A DNA stretch of 64,000 bases from Williamsia muralis NBRC 105860. GTDB lineage: Bacteria > Actinomycetota > Actinomycetes > Mycobacteriales > Mycobacteriaceae. The notes below the pieces were generated by a model, which saw nothing but the letters and a program-made list of their open reading frames with translations, did not search any database and was not told the origin of the DNA. The DNA is taken from the NCBI RefSeq assembly GCF_001598915.1, contig NZ_BDAP01000001.1:868001-932000 (forward strand). The letters run 5' to 3'. The translations under genes and the position numbers were made by a program. Positions 25,996-34,179 of this stretch are shown here, one piece after another. Each line of letters opens with the position of its first letter. Position 1 is the first letter of the stretch.

Positions 25996-26883
25996 GTGAG
26001 CGAGAAGATTTCGCGGGTCGGCGTGATCGGTGCCGGTCAGATGGGCGCAGGCATTGCCGAGGTCTGTGCCCGGGCGCACGCCGACGTGTTGGTGTACGAG
26101 ACGACCCGCGAGCTCGCAGCCGCCGGAAGATCCCGCATCCTGCGATCCCTTGATCGCGGTGTGAGCAGCGGAAAGCTCACCGAACGCGAACGGGAGCAGG
26201 CCTCCGCGCGGCTGCGGTTCACCACCGATCTGGGCGACTTCGCTGACCGGCAGATGGTGTGTGAGGCAGTGATCGAAGACGAATCGATCAAGACCGAGAT
26301 CTTCGAGCAGCTCGACAAAGTGGTCACCGACCCGAATGCCGTGCTCGCTTCCAACACCTCCTCGATCCCGATCATGAAGCTAGGCATGGCCACAGCCAAT
26401 GCGGACCGTGTGATCGGCATGCACTTCTTCAACCCGGTTCCGGTACTCCCACTCGTCGAGCTGGTGACCACGTTGATGACCTCGCCCGAGGTGACCACGC
26501 GCGCAGAGCAATTCGCCCGTGACATCCTGGGCAAAGAAGTGGTCCGATCGGCAGATCGCTCCGGGTTTGTTGTCAACGCACTCCTGGTTCCCTACCTTCT
26601 CTCCGCGATTCGCATGGTGGAGAGTGGATTTGCCACGGTGGAAGACATCGACAAGGCCATGGTGCTCGGCTGTGCCCACCCGATGGGCCCGCTCAAACTG
26701 AGTGACCTCGTCGGTCTCGACACGGTCAAGGCGATCGCCGACAAGATGTACGAAGAGTTCAAGGAACCGTTGTACGCCCCGCCCCCTGTGTTGCTGCGCA
26801 TGGTGGAGGCCGGCCGGCTCGGCAAGAAGTCCGGGCACGGGTTCTACAAGTACGAGTCCGCGAAAGCCGGCGTCAAGAACTGA
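25996..26883 (+). CDS. fadB2: 3-hydroxybutyryl-CoA dehydrogenase
   Basis: An NAD(P)-dependent 3-hydroxyacyl-CoA dehydrogenase acting between acetoacetyl-CoA and 3-hydroxybutyryl-CoA. The Rossmann motif VGVIGAGQMGAGIAEV is at residue 7, the catalytic histidine region is VIGMHFFNPVP, and the C-terminal domain holds GFVVNALLVPYL and GHGFYKY. The 295-residue protein corresponds to FadB2 (Rv0468), which also follows icl in mycobacteria. GTG 25996 has AGGAG six bases before it. Icl and FadB2 together support growth on fatty acids and acetate. Confidence 0.95.
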   Translation: MSEKISRVGVIGAGQMGAGIAEVCARAHADVLVYETTRELAAAGRSRILRSLDRGVSSGKLTEREREQASARLRFTTDLGDFADRQMVCEAVIEDESIKTEIFEQLDKVVTDPNAVLASNTSSIPIMKLGMATANADRVIGMHFFNPVPVLPLVELVTTLMTSPEVTTRAEQFARDILGKEVVRSADRSGFVVNALLVPYLLSAIRMVESGFATVEDIDKAMVLGCAHPMGPLKLSDLVGLDTVKAIADKMYEEFKEPLYAPPPVLLRMVEAGRLGKKSGHGFYKYESAKAGVKN

Positions 26884-26934
26884 CGGACTGGACGAGAGCC
26901 AACTGACTGCATCGGCGCACGCGCACGTGCGTAG

Positions 26935-26956
26935 CGCACCGATTCGAACCGGTGCG
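26935..26956 (+). terminator. Hairpin between fadB2 and the convergent SDR gene
   Basis: CGCACCG and CGGTGCG pair around an eight-base loop. It lies 51 bases after fadB2 and 24 bases from the end of the convergent gene, so it may terminate both. The GGTTCGAAT on its minus strand resembles a tRNA T-arm, but no tRNA body is present. Confidence 0.5.
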
Positions 26957-26979
26957 TCGTGCACGAATGCAGGCGTGGG

Positions 26980-27813
26980 TCAGGCGGGTGGGAACAGTGG
27001 TCCGCCACCGAACGGTTCGCGGTGTGATTTCGGTGGCGTCCCGTCGTTGTTCACCAACCCGTACTGCGCGCCGAGTTCCGCGGTCACCAGGGTGTGGCCG
27101 TTGCGCTCGGGCAACGAGGGGTCCTGCCACAGACGGTCGATGACGCGGCCGACGAACTGCGGATGTTCCGCCTCGTCGAGCCGGAAACCGGCGAACTCCT
27201 CGATGCCCAGCGACATCAGCAGCTCGGTCTGAATCAGGCCCAGCCACAACGAGATCGCGGCCACGCCGGTGCCGGAGAGTTCGTGGCCCATGTCGAAGGC
27301 CATCTTGTCGAGGGCGGCTTTGCTCATGCCGTACAGCACCGAATGCAGGTGGCCGCGGGTCCCGAACGACGAGATGTTGACCATCAGGCCGCTGCCCTGC
27401 GGAACCATGATCTTCGCGGCCTCCACGCAGGCGACGTAGTGTGCCCGCAAACCGACCGTGATCAGGGTGTCCCAATCACCGACCGGCCGCTCCCAGAACT
27501 TGTCGCTGAATCCGCCGAACCCCTTCGGGGCCGCCCAGACATTGTTGACCAGCAGGTCGAGTCGACCATGCTCGGCCGAGATCTGGTCGAACAAGGCGGA
27601 CACCGAGGCGTCGTCGGAGTGGTCACAGCTCACGCCGACCGCGGCGCCACCAGACGCGTTGATCTCCGACGCCGTCTGTCCCAGTGGCTCATCCGGCGTC
27701 ACACCACCGCGGGCGGTCACGTAGACGGTCCAGCCGCAGGCCCCCAATGCCGTTGCCACACCCTTGCCGACGCCACGGCTGGCGCCGGTCACCAACGCCA
27801 CGCGTTCGGTCAC
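26980..27813 (-). CDS. Short-chain dehydrogenase/reductase (DHRS1-like)
   Basis: A Rossmann-fold NAD(P) oxidoreductase of 277 residues with TGASRGVGKG, NNVW in place of NNAG, and the active-site Ser-Tyr-Lys in SSFGTRG...YGMSK. The NNVW variant and the long C-terminus resemble DHRS1-type reductases, for which steroid or aromatic ketone substrates have been suggested; this is family inference. Its start overlaps the stop of the DUF4873 gene by four bases, and the pair forms an operon. Confidence 0.86.
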   Translation of the reverse strand: MTERVALVTGASRGVGKGVATALGACGWTVYVTARGGVTPDEPLGQTASEINASGGAAVGVSCDHSDDASVSALFDQISAEHGRLDLLVNNVWAAPKGFGGFSDKFWERPVGDWDTLITVGLRAHYVACVEAAKIMVPQGSGLMVNISSFGTRGHLHSVLYGMSKAALDKMAFDMGHELSGTGVAAISLWLGLIQTELLMSLGIEEFAGFRLDEAEHPQFVGRVIDRLWQDPSLPERNGHTLVTAELGAQYGLVNNDGTPPKSHREPFGGGPLFPPA

Positions 27814-28184
27814 CGGATGTCCTCTCCGGTCGACGTCCCCGGGATGTGGATGTCGTCGCGATCGACGTCGTCGGGTAGCTGCGCGAACGGGGGAGCGGTG
27901 ACGCCTTCGATGGTGAAACCGCCGAACAGGTCCACCGCGGACAGCTCACCCTCGCCCGCCCCTTCCGGAGTCTCGACGATGGCCCGGGTTCCGGCGGCTA
28001 TCACCACGTCGGCGGGCAGTGCCGGCGCGAGCCCGCGGATGCGTCCGGCCCAGACGTAACGACCTGCCAGCGGGTCGAAATGCCCCGACAACTCCACCTG
28101 AACCTGCGCGGGCTCGTGCCCGTCGATCGTCACCGTCGCCGGACCTGAGTAGGACCCGGCCCCGTCGTCCTCGTGCTCAGCCAT
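27810..28184 (-). CDS. DUF4873 domain protein
   Basis: A 124-residue soluble beta-rich domain: YSGPATVTIDGHEPAQVQVELSGHFDPLAGRYVWAGRIRG matches DUF4873, a small domain otherwise fused to flavin-containing monooxygenases or found alone. No function has been assigned to the family to my knowledge. It is the first gene of an operon with the SDR gene (ATGA overlap), which suggests an accessory role in redox chemistry on a bulky substrate. Confidence 0.78.
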   Translation of the reverse strand: MAEHEDDGAGSYSGPATVTIDGHEPAQVQVELSGHFDPLAGRYVWAGRIRGLAPALPADVVIAAGTRAIVETPEGAGEGELSAVDLFGGFTIEGVTAPPFAQLPDDVDRDDIHIPGTSTGEDIR

Positions 28185-28238
28185 GCCGACAAACCTATCC
28201 CGCGGCCGTCGGCGCCCGACAACGATCGCCGACAGCGG

Positions 28239-29027
28239 TCACTCCGGAGCGCCAGGAGCCTTCGGGAGGGGATGGTCCAGGGAGTTGAAGTACTCGGCCG
28301 AGCCTCCGGCTGCGGTGATGCCGGCAATCGAGGACCACACCATCATCGTGAGGTAGTCGATCAGCTGTTCTTTGCCGAGCCGGTGCTCGACCATCCACCA
28401 ATGCACTGCGAGCTGGATGGCCCCGACGAGGCTGTAGGCCCAGGTCTCGACACCACCGGTTTGCGAGCCCTGCTCCACGAGTCGGTTGATCATGACAAAC
28501 GTGAGCATCTGGGCGATCAGCTTCTGGGAGTCCGCCACCACCTCCGAGCCCGATCCGCCCGACATCACAAACGAGTAGATCTGCGGTTCGTCGGCAACGG
28601 TCTGCACATAGACCGAGATGACCATCCGCGTCAGTTCGAACTCGCCGACGTCCTCGTTGATCGCACTGCCAAGGCGTGGCACCAGGACGGTCTCGATGAA
28701 ACGCATCATCGCGGCAGTGGTGAGGTCGCTCTTGTCGGTGAAGTACCGGTAGAGAACGGTCTTGGAAACGCCTATCTCCTGGGCGATCTCGTCCATCCCG
28801 GCATCGGCGCCGAGGGTGCGTACCGCAGCCAGGGTGCCGTCTACCAGTTCACTGCGCCGGGCTTCTTTGTGACTTTCCCACCGGCGTTTGCGGCCGTCGG
28901 GTTTGGCGTCGTCGGCGCCCACCTGGTGGCGGATCGCCTGAGGCAACGCAACACCTTTGCTGGCCGCGACAGCGGCGGCAGCCACGGCCGCGCGGGCGGC
29001 GGCGGCCGGGTTGGGACGTGGTGACAT
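28239..29027 (-). CDS. TetR family regulator, MadR-like by position
   Basis: The N-terminal 60 residues are Ala/Pro-rich; the TetR helix-turn-helix follows at about 75-125 (MDEIAQEIGVSKTVLYRYFTDKSDL), then an all-helical ligand domain. The gene is divergent from a DUF445 gene followed by an XRE gene and hbhA, the same order as Rv0472c-Rv0475. Rv0472c is MadR, which controls mycolic acid desaturases by sensing acyl-CoAs. The orthology is by synteny and fold, so I leave the symbol empty. ATG 29027 is the first start that avoids the promoter gap. Confidence 0.82.
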   Translation of the reverse strand: MSPRPNPAAAARAAVAAAAVAASKGVALPQAIRHQVGADDAKPDGRKRRWESHKEARRSELVDGTLAAVRTLGADAGMDEIAQEIGVSKTVLYRYFTDKSDLTTAAMMRFIETVLVPRLGSAINEDVGEFELTRMVISVYVQTVADEPQIYSFVMSGGSGSEVVADSQKLIAQMLTFVMINRLVEQGSQTGGVETWAYSLVGAIQLAVHWWMVEHRLGKEQLIDYLTMMVWSSIAGITAAGGSAEYFNSLDHPLPKAPGAPE

Positions 29028-29160
29028 CGGTGCGGAGTCGTTTCTGGTCGTGGGCGGTCGCGTCCAGCTTATGTTCCCTGGCACTGCGCAACACCCAAAG
29101 AGAGCCGAGTCACCTTCGCCGGCGCGATTCTGTGCCCCGACTTTGGGTAACACTGGATGA

Positions 29161-30549
29161 ATGAATCCGACTCAAGCGACGCCGCCGGCCATCGACTCGG
29201 GTGGACGCCACCGGCTGCCCGGTGAGCTGCCGTCCGGTCGGCCTTCGTCCTCGCCGTCCGGTGAGGCCCCGAAACGGACCATCGCCGGGCTCAGCGGAGC
29301 CGACGCCGAACGCAAGGTCGCGCTTCGCCGGATGAAGATGGTGGCCACCGGGTTCCTGCTGTTCGCCGCTGCCGTCTACTTCTTCTGTCGCTGGATCGAG
29401 GATCGGGACGGCGACAACGTCGCTGCCTGGGTGGGTTACGTGCGCGCGGCGTCCGAGGCCGGAATGGTGGGCGCGCTCGCCGACTGGTTCGCGGTGACGG
29501 CGCTGTTCAAACACCCACTGGGGATTCCGATTCCGCACACAGCGTTGATCCGGAAGAAGAAGGACCAGATCGGCGAACAGCTCGGCGACTTCATCGAGGA
29601 CAACTTCATGACCCCTGAGGTCATCGAAGACAAGGTGTCGCAACTGGCATTGCCCACCCGGGTCTCGTCGTGGCTCGCCGATCCGAAGAACGCACCCCGG
29701 GTGGGTGCCGAAGCGGCGCGGGGTATCGCTTTCGCTGCCGAGATGCTCGACGACGAGGACATCGAGCAGCTGATCATGGCGGGAATGCGCTGGGCCGCCG
29801 AACCTGAATGGGGACCGCCGGCCGGGCGGGTGCTCGAACAATTGATCGCGGAGAACCGGTTGGAGCCGGTGATCCAGATGGTCTGCGACCGGGCCCACGA
29901 CTTCGCTCTGGGCAGCCAGGATCTGATCGACCGGGTGATCGACAAGGACGGGCCCGCGTGGGCCCCGAAGTTCGTGAACTCCCTGGTCGGTGATCGTCTC
30001 TACCGTGAGCTGGTCGAGTTCACCTTCAAGGTGAGGTCGGATCCGGATCATCAGGTGCGCCAGGCGATGACCGCGATGCTCGTCCAACTCGCGACCGACC
30101 TGCAGAACGATCCGGCGACCATCGCGAGACTCGAGGCGATCAAGACCGAGATGCTCGAACGCGACGAGGTCACCGGTGCGGCGTCGACCGCCTGGAATGC
30201 GGGCAAGGCACTCATCGAGCAGTTGCTGGCCGACCCCAACGGGACACTGCGGGCCACGCTGACCGATTCGATCATCCAGGTGGCCGTCCGCATCCGCGAC
30301 GACGAGGTTCTGCAGAACAAGATGAACCAGTGGATGGTGCGCGTGGCACGGCACGTCTCGCAGAACTACTCGCAGGAGATCATCTCGGTGATCACCGAGA
30401 CGGTCCGTGGTTGGGACGCCGACGACACGAGCAAGAAGATCGAGTTGCAGGTGGGTCGCGATCTGCAGTTCATCAGGATCAACGGCACCGTGGTGGGATC
30501 GCTGGCCGGCCTCACCATCTACACCGTGTCCGTGCTGCTCTTCCACTAG
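29161..30549 (+). CDS. DUF445 membrane-associated protein
   Basis: A 462-residue protein: about 55 hydrophilic residues, a hydrophobic helix at ~60-80, a long helical soluble region, and a hydrophobic C-terminal helix (GSLAGLTIYTVSVLLF). SEAGMVGALADWFAVTALFKHPLGIPIPHTALI is the hallmark of DUF445 (YjiN/YheB type), whose function is unknown. It is homologous in place to Rv0473. ATG 29161 has AACACT ending six bases before it. The gap to madR-like holds ACCCAAAG and CTTTGGGT inverted arms at 29092-29099 and 29141-29148. Confidence 0.85.
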   Translation: MNPTQATPPAIDSGGRHRLPGELPSGRPSSSPSGEAPKRTIAGLSGADAERKVALRRMKMVATGFLLFAAAVYFFCRWIEDRDGDNVAAWVGYVRAASEAGMVGALADWFAVTALFKHPLGIPIPHTALIRKKKDQIGEQLGDFIEDNFMTPEVIEDKVSQLALPTRVSSWLADPKNAPRVGAEAARGIAFAAEMLDDEDIEQLIMAGMRWAAEPEWGPPAGRVLEQLIAENRLEPVIQMVCDRAHDFALGSQDLIDRVIDKDGPAWAPKFVNSLVGDRLYRELVEFTFKVRSDPDHQVRQAMTAMLVQLATDLQNDPATIARLEAIKTEMLERDEVTGAASTAWNAGKALIEQLLADPNGTLRATLTDSIIQVAVRIRDDEVLQNKMNQWMVRVARHVSQNYSQEIISVITETVRGWDADDTSKKIELQVGRDLQFIRINGTVVGSLAGLTIYTVSVLLFH

Positions 30550-30617
30550 GCGGGTGAGACGGGACAGCAGGCCAGCGCACCTCTGACCAGCCAACCGCTG
30601 TGGCTTTCATCACGAAT

Positions 30618-30656
30618 TAGCAGATTGCTTGCAATTGCTAGCAGACGTGGCAGTAT
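30618..30656 (+). promoter_or_regulatory. Promoter and repeat operator of the XRE-hbhA operon
   Basis: TAGCAGA occurs twice (30618-30624 and 30639-30645), flanking TTGCTTGCAATTGC. A -35 TTGCAA (30629-30634) and a -10 CAGTAT (30651-30656) are 16 bases apart, so the repeats cover the -35. Autorepression by the XRE protein encoded next is the simplest reading. The stretch is AT-rich compared with its neighbours. Confidence 0.45.
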
Positions 30657-30685
30657 GGGGAATCGAAGCCTGAAGGAGTAGCCGA

Positions 30686-31180
30686 ATGGTTCCCACACCA
30701 GCTGAATCCGAGGACGAACCGGTGACGGCGGTTGTCGCGAACGCGGCACAGGACATTGCCCAGGACATCGGTGCCAACGTTGCCACCGCTGCCCAGGACA
30801 TAGGCAGTTTCATCAGGTCTCAACGGATCGCCGCCGAGGTGTCATTGCGTCAGCTCGCCGAGCGCGCGGGGGTGAGCAATCCGTACCTCAGTCAAATCGA
30901 ACGAGGGTTGCGCAAACCTTCTGCAGACGTACTGGCCCAGATCGCAAAGGGGCTGCGTGTGTCTGCCGAAGTGCTGTACGTGCGGGCCGGAATCTTGGAA
31001 GAGCGGCCCGCGAGTCCGATGCGCGACGCGCTGATGGCCGACACCGCCATCAGTGAACGCCAGAAACAAGTGTTGCTCGAGATCTACGAGTCCTTCTGTA
31101 AAGAGAACCGGGCTGCGAGCGAAAGCGACACGGACACAACACAATCAGCACCAACCTCAGATACCGGAGACAACACATGA
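30686..31180 (+). CDS. XRE family transcriptional regulator upstream of hbhA
   Basis: A 164-residue regulator with the helix-turn-helix at about residues 37-95 (VSLRQLAERAGVSNPYLSQIERGLRKPSADVLAQIAKGL), preceded by an amphipathic stretch with repeated AQDI units. It corresponds in place to Rv0474, a regulator next to hbhA in M. tuberculosis. ATG 30686 has AAGGAG eight bases upstream. Its stop overlaps the hbhA start by four bases, so it is co-transcribed and probably controls both genes through the repeats in front of it. Confidence 0.9.
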   Translation: MVPTPAESEDEPVTAVVANAAQDIAQDIGANVATAAQDIGSFIRSQRIAAEVSLRQLAERAGVSNPYLSQIERGLRKPSADVLAQIAKGLRVSAEVLYVRAGILEERPASPMRDALMADTAISERQKQVLLEIYESFCKENRAASESDTDTTQSAPTSDTGDNT

Positions 31181-31929
31181 CCAAGTCAGACCGCAATCTC
31201 GCCAACCCGATCTACGCCGCTGTCGGCGCCGGAGACCTCGCCCTCAAGCAGGTCAACGAAGTGATCGCCCAGCTGCGCGAGCGCACCGAAACCGCCACCG
31301 AGCAGGCACAGGCGCGTTTCGAAGAGACCCGCACCACCGCGCAGAGCCGCATCGAGGAAACCCGCGAGCGCATCACGGCGCTGCCGGAAGAGGTTCCCTC
31401 GACCGTGGAAGAGCTGCGCACCAAGTTCACCCCTGAAGAGCTGCGCAAGGTCGCCGAGGCCTACATCGAGGTCGCGACCGGCATCTACAACTCGCTCGCC
31501 GAGCGCGGCGAAGAGACCGTCGAGCGCCTGCGCACCACTCCTGCTGTGGGAGAACAGATCTCGCGCGCCGAGAAGGTCTACAACGACGCGGTCGACCTGA
31601 CCGAGGACACCCTCGGCACCATCTCCTCGCAGACTCGGGCCGTCGGCCAGCGCGCCGCCAAGCTCGCGGGTCGCGCCTCGGCCAACATCGAAGAGGCCAT
31701 CGAGGAAGCCACCGACGAGGCGACCGACAAGATCAACGGCACCGCAGGCAAGGTCGAGATCAAGGCTCGCGCCTCGAAGAACTCGCCGGCCAAGAAGCTG
31801 GCCGAGGCCAAGGCTCCCGCCAAGAAGGCCCCGGCGAAGGCCGCCGCCACCCCTGCCACCGCAGCGAAGGCGCCCGCCAAGAAGGCTGCTCCGGCCAAGA
31901 AGGCTCCGGCCAAGAAGGCCACCTCCTAA
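31177..31929 (+). CDS. hbhA: Heparin-binding hemagglutinin-like surface protein
   Basis: A 250-residue coiled-coil protein. The N-terminus keeps IYAAVGAGDLALKQVNEVI, a long heptad-rich helix runs from about 25 to 190, and the last 50 residues are Lys/Ala/Pro repeats (KKAPAKKA type) that in mycobacteria bind heparan sulfate. HbhA is a mycobacterial adhesin also linked to lipid inclusion bodies; in non-pathogens the latter role is more plausible. The export route is unclear: no signal peptide is visible, as in the mycobacterial protein. The low-complexity tail is coding, not a DNA repeat. Confidence 0.92.
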   Translation: MTKSDRNLANPIYAAVGAGDLALKQVNEVIAQLRERTETATEQAQARFEETRTTAQSRIEETRERITALPEEVPSTVEELRTKFTPEELRKVAEAYIEVATGIYNSLAERGEETVERLRTTPAVGEQISRAEKVYNDAVDLTEDTLGTISSQTRAVGQRAAKLAGRASANIEEAIEEATDEATDKINGTAGKVEIKARASKNSPAKKLAEAKAPAKKAPAKAAATPATAAKAPAKKAAPAKKAPAKKATS

Positions 31930-32007
31930 AGACTCGGTCCCGAGTTTCCCGCCGCCGTTTCTCCGGCGCGGCCGCCATCACGGCGAACCGGACAGTAGGC
32001 TGCCACC

Positions 32008-32319
32008 GTGAACGTACTTTCCTTCATGGGTTACGCGCAGAGCCTCGTCTTGTTGCTGCTGACAGTGGTCGCCGGAGTTGCGGCGGCGGTGTCGTTGGTG
32101 CATGCCGCCCTCCAGCGGCCAGATGCCTTTCCGGCGGTCGACCGGCAGTCGAAAGTCATCTGGGTGAGCATCTTGGCGGCCGCCACGGCGTTCATCTGGC
32201 TGTTCGGCGCGATCTTCTTCATCAGCATCCTGGGCATCGTCGCGGTCATCGTCTACATCGTCGACGTGCGGCCCCGGGTCGACTCCATTCAGAACCAGTC
32301 CTGGTTCCGCAAACGATGA
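32008..32319 (+). CDS. DUF2516 small membrane protein
   Basis: A 103-residue protein with three hydrophobic segments (about 8-32, 48-65 and 66-85) and a basic tail ending SWFRKR. It matches DUF2516 and the position of Rv0476 after hbhA. No function is known. GTG 32008 is supported by TAGGCT at 31996-32001, six bases before it, pointing to leaderless transcription separate from the hbhA operon. Confidence 0.82.
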   Translation: MNVLSFMGYAQSLVLLLLTVVAGVAAAVSLVHAALQRPDAFPAVDRQSKVIWVSILAAATAFIWLFGAIFFISILGIVAVIVYIVDVRPRVDSIQNQSWFRKR

Positions 32320-32362
32320 CAACATTGATTGACGAATAACCTTGACAATGGGCGGTGTCGTA

Positions 32363-32378
32363 TAGGACTGTGGTCCTA
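32363..32378 (+). promoter_or_regulatory. Palindromic operator upstream of the diiron oxygenase gene
   Basis: TAGGAC-TGTG-GTCCTA is a perfect inverted repeat. TTGACA lies at 32342-32347 and TATAGG at 32361-32366, only 13 bases apart, so the promoter is poor or activated. The palindrome covers the likely -10 area 33 bases before the start codon. The binding protein could be the nearby MerR protein or an unlinked regulator. Confidence 0.5.
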
Positions 32379-32410
32379 AGCACACATCGTCCTTTGGAAG
32401 GGAGTCCGCG

Positions 32411-33328
32411 ATGACAATGACTGTCGAACCCGCGTCCAGACTCGACCGCGTGCACGACCGGCAGGACATCGCCAAGAGGTTGTTGAAGTCGGCCGCACGC
32501 AAGTCCTATGACCCGCTCATCGAGGTCGATTGGGATGCCGAAGTGGTCCCCGGTCTCTACGGCATGACCCCGGAGTGGTGCAGCCTCTACGGCACGGACC
32601 TGTGGGACCGGATGACCGAAGATCAGCGCATCACCCTCACCAACCACGAGGCCGCCAGCATCAGCGCCACGGGTATCTGGTTCGAGCTCATCCTCATGCA
32701 GATGCTCATCCGCGACGCCTACCGCCAGGACCCGGCGAGCCCGCACTTCCAGTTCGCGCTCACCGAGATCGCCGATGAGTGCCGCCACTCGACCATGTTC
32801 GCCAAGGCGGCAGAGGTCTTCGGTATCCCCAACTACGAGCGGCCCCGGTGGGTCAACTTCCTCTCGCGGCCCTTCAAGGCGCTGGCGTCGGGATCCCTGG
32901 CCTTCGGTGGCACCCTTGCCGCCGAGGAGATCCTCGACATGATGCAACGCGATTTCATGAAAGACGATCGCGTACAACCGGTCACACGCACGGTGAGCAA
33001 GATCCACGTGCTCGAGGAAGCCCGTCACATCCGCTTCGCCCGCGAAGAAACGGTGCGCATCGCGGCCGAGATGACCCCCATGCGTCGTCGCATGACCCAG
33101 CTCTCGCTGGCCGTCACCGTGTACCTGGTGATGTACAGCCTGGTGAACCCGAAGGTCTACGAGGCCGCGGGCCTCGACAAGCGCGAGGCCAAGCGGGCTG
33201 CGCGCAACAATGTGCACTACCGCGACCGCACCAGGGACGGCTTTGCCAAGACCATCCGCTTCCTCGACGAGTGCGGTTTGATCGGTGGCCCCGGCAAACT
33301 GCTGCTCAAGCGGGCCGCAATCATCTGA
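32411..33328 (+). CDS. AurF-like non-haem diiron oxygenase
   Basis: A 305-residue soluble, helical protein of the p-aminobenzoate N-oxygenase (AurF) family. Iron ligands appear in NHEAASISATG, EIADECRHSTMF, AAEEILDMM and EEARHIRFAREE, the four-helix-bundle pattern of paired E and EXXH motifs. AurF oxidises arylamines; mycobacterial and gordonial members have no assigned substrate. A strong ribosome site (GGAAGGGAG) precedes ATG 32411, unlike the leaderless neighbours. It is followed by a MerR regulator and two alpha/beta hydrolases, probably one functional unit. Confidence 0.85.
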   Translation: MTMTVEPASRLDRVHDRQDIAKRLLKSAARKSYDPLIEVDWDAEVVPGLYGMTPEWCSLYGTDLWDRMTEDQRITLTNHEAASISATGIWFELILMQMLIRDAYRQDPASPHFQFALTEIADECRHSTMFAKAAEVFGIPNYERPRWVNFLSRPFKALASGSLAFGGTLAAEEILDMMQRDFMKDDRVQPVTRTVSKIHVLEEARHIRFAREETVRIAAEMTPMRRRMTQLSLAVTVYLVMYSLVNPKVYEAAGLDKREAKRAARNNVHYRDRTRDGFAKTIRFLDECGLIGGPGKLLLKRAAII

Positions 33329-33392
33329 CGACAACCGGCGATACCGGCCCGCCTCCGCCGTCAAGCACCACGACCCGACCTAGAATGAGCGG

Positions 33393-34160
33393 ATGGCTGA
33401 ATACCGGATCAACGAACTCGCGGATGTCTCCGGCGTCAGCGTTCGCAACATCAGGGTCTATCAGGACCGTGGGTTGTTGCCGCCGCCAAAGATAAAGGGG
33501 CGCACGGGCTGGTACTCGGCCGAACATCTGAGCCGGCTCAAGGTGATCTCGCAGATGCTCGAGCGCGGGTACACCTTTGCCACGATCAGCGAATTGTTGA
33601 TGGCTGCCCGGTATGGGCTGAAGGTGGAACACGTCCTCGAGGGGGAGCCCAAACGCGGTAGCCGGTGGAAGAACTTCCGTCGGATGGCCACCATCACGAT
33701 CTCCGAACTCCGCAAAGGGCTCGGGGCCACCGACAGCAACATTGCGCTCGGCCAGCGTCTCGGACTGCTGGTCAAAGAGGGTGCGGGTTACGCCGTGACC
33801 AACCCCGAGGTGCTGGCCGGCGCCGAGGTCCTGGTGAAGGCGGGCATCGATCTGGACGTTTTGCTCACGCGATGGGAGCGGGTCCAGCAGGATCTGCAGG
33901 ACATCGCGGCAAGCTTCGTCTCGATCGTCACCGACAAGTACTTCGAGGACGGGTCGCCGCTCGAGCTCGAGGAGAGCGAAGTGATCCGGCTGGCCGAGCT
34001 CGTGCACACCGTGCGGCCCATGGCGCACGAGATCGTCGAGGTCGCGTTCAGCAAGGCGATGGACACCGAGATCTCCAAGGCGCTCGATCGCGGTGCCGAA
34101 CTGATGATGGCAACAGATGATGAGAAGGCCGGCGTCCAGGCGGAGTCCGGCTCCACATAG
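33393..34160 (+). CDS. MerR family transcriptional regulator
   Basis: A 255-residue regulator with the MerR winged helix at the N-terminus (YRINELADVSGVSVRNIRVYQDRGLLPPP, then GRTGWYSAEHLSRLKVI). The effector part of about 170 residues is helical and has no metal-binding cysteines, so it responds to an organic ligand or protein, not metal. ATG 33393 follows TAGAAT at 33381-33386 with six bases between, indicating leaderless transcription. It probably regulates the adjacent oxygenase or hydrolases; its own gap shows no copy of the 32363 palindrome. Confidence 0.87.
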   Translation: MAEYRINELADVSGVSVRNIRVYQDRGLLPPPKIKGRTGWYSAEHLSRLKVISQMLERGYTFATISELLMAARYGLKVEHVLEGEPKRGSRWKNFRRMATITISELRKGLGATDSNIALGQRLGLLVKEGAGYAVTNPEVLAGAEVLVKAGIDLDVLLTRWERVQQDLQDIAASFVSIVTDKYFEDGSPLELEESEVIRLAELVHTVRPMAHEIVEVAFSKAMDTEISKALDRGAELMMATDDEKAGVQAESGST

Positions 34161-34179
34161 AGATGGGTAGATCGGACAG

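Noticed and set aside
24457-26079. 540-residue minus-strand frame opposite icl
   Set aside because: It is the antisense shadow of a strongly conserved gene; the translation is Gly/Val/Asp-rich without motifs. Similar long shadows opposite recQ (12830-14812), ramB (21846-23144), DUF445 (29110-30594) and otsB-GH15 were left out for the same reason.
26931-26960. tRNA-like T-arm (GGTTCGAAT on the minus strand) as a tRNA gene or attachment-site remnant
   Set aside because: Only the arm-like hairpin is present; no acceptor, D or anticodon stems fit on either side, and no integrase gene or second copy is visible. It reads better as a terminator.
31740-31929. Repeated AAGAAGGCNCC units at the 3' end of hbhA as a DNA repeat or CRISPR-like array
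   Set aside because: The units are in frame and encode the Lys/Ala/Pro tail typical of the protein; spacing and variation follow codons.
32342-32366. TTGACA / TATAGG as an ordinary sigma-A promoter for the diiron oxygenase gene
   Set aside because: The spacer is only 13 bases, too short for a standard promoter; kept only as part of the discussion of the palindrome.
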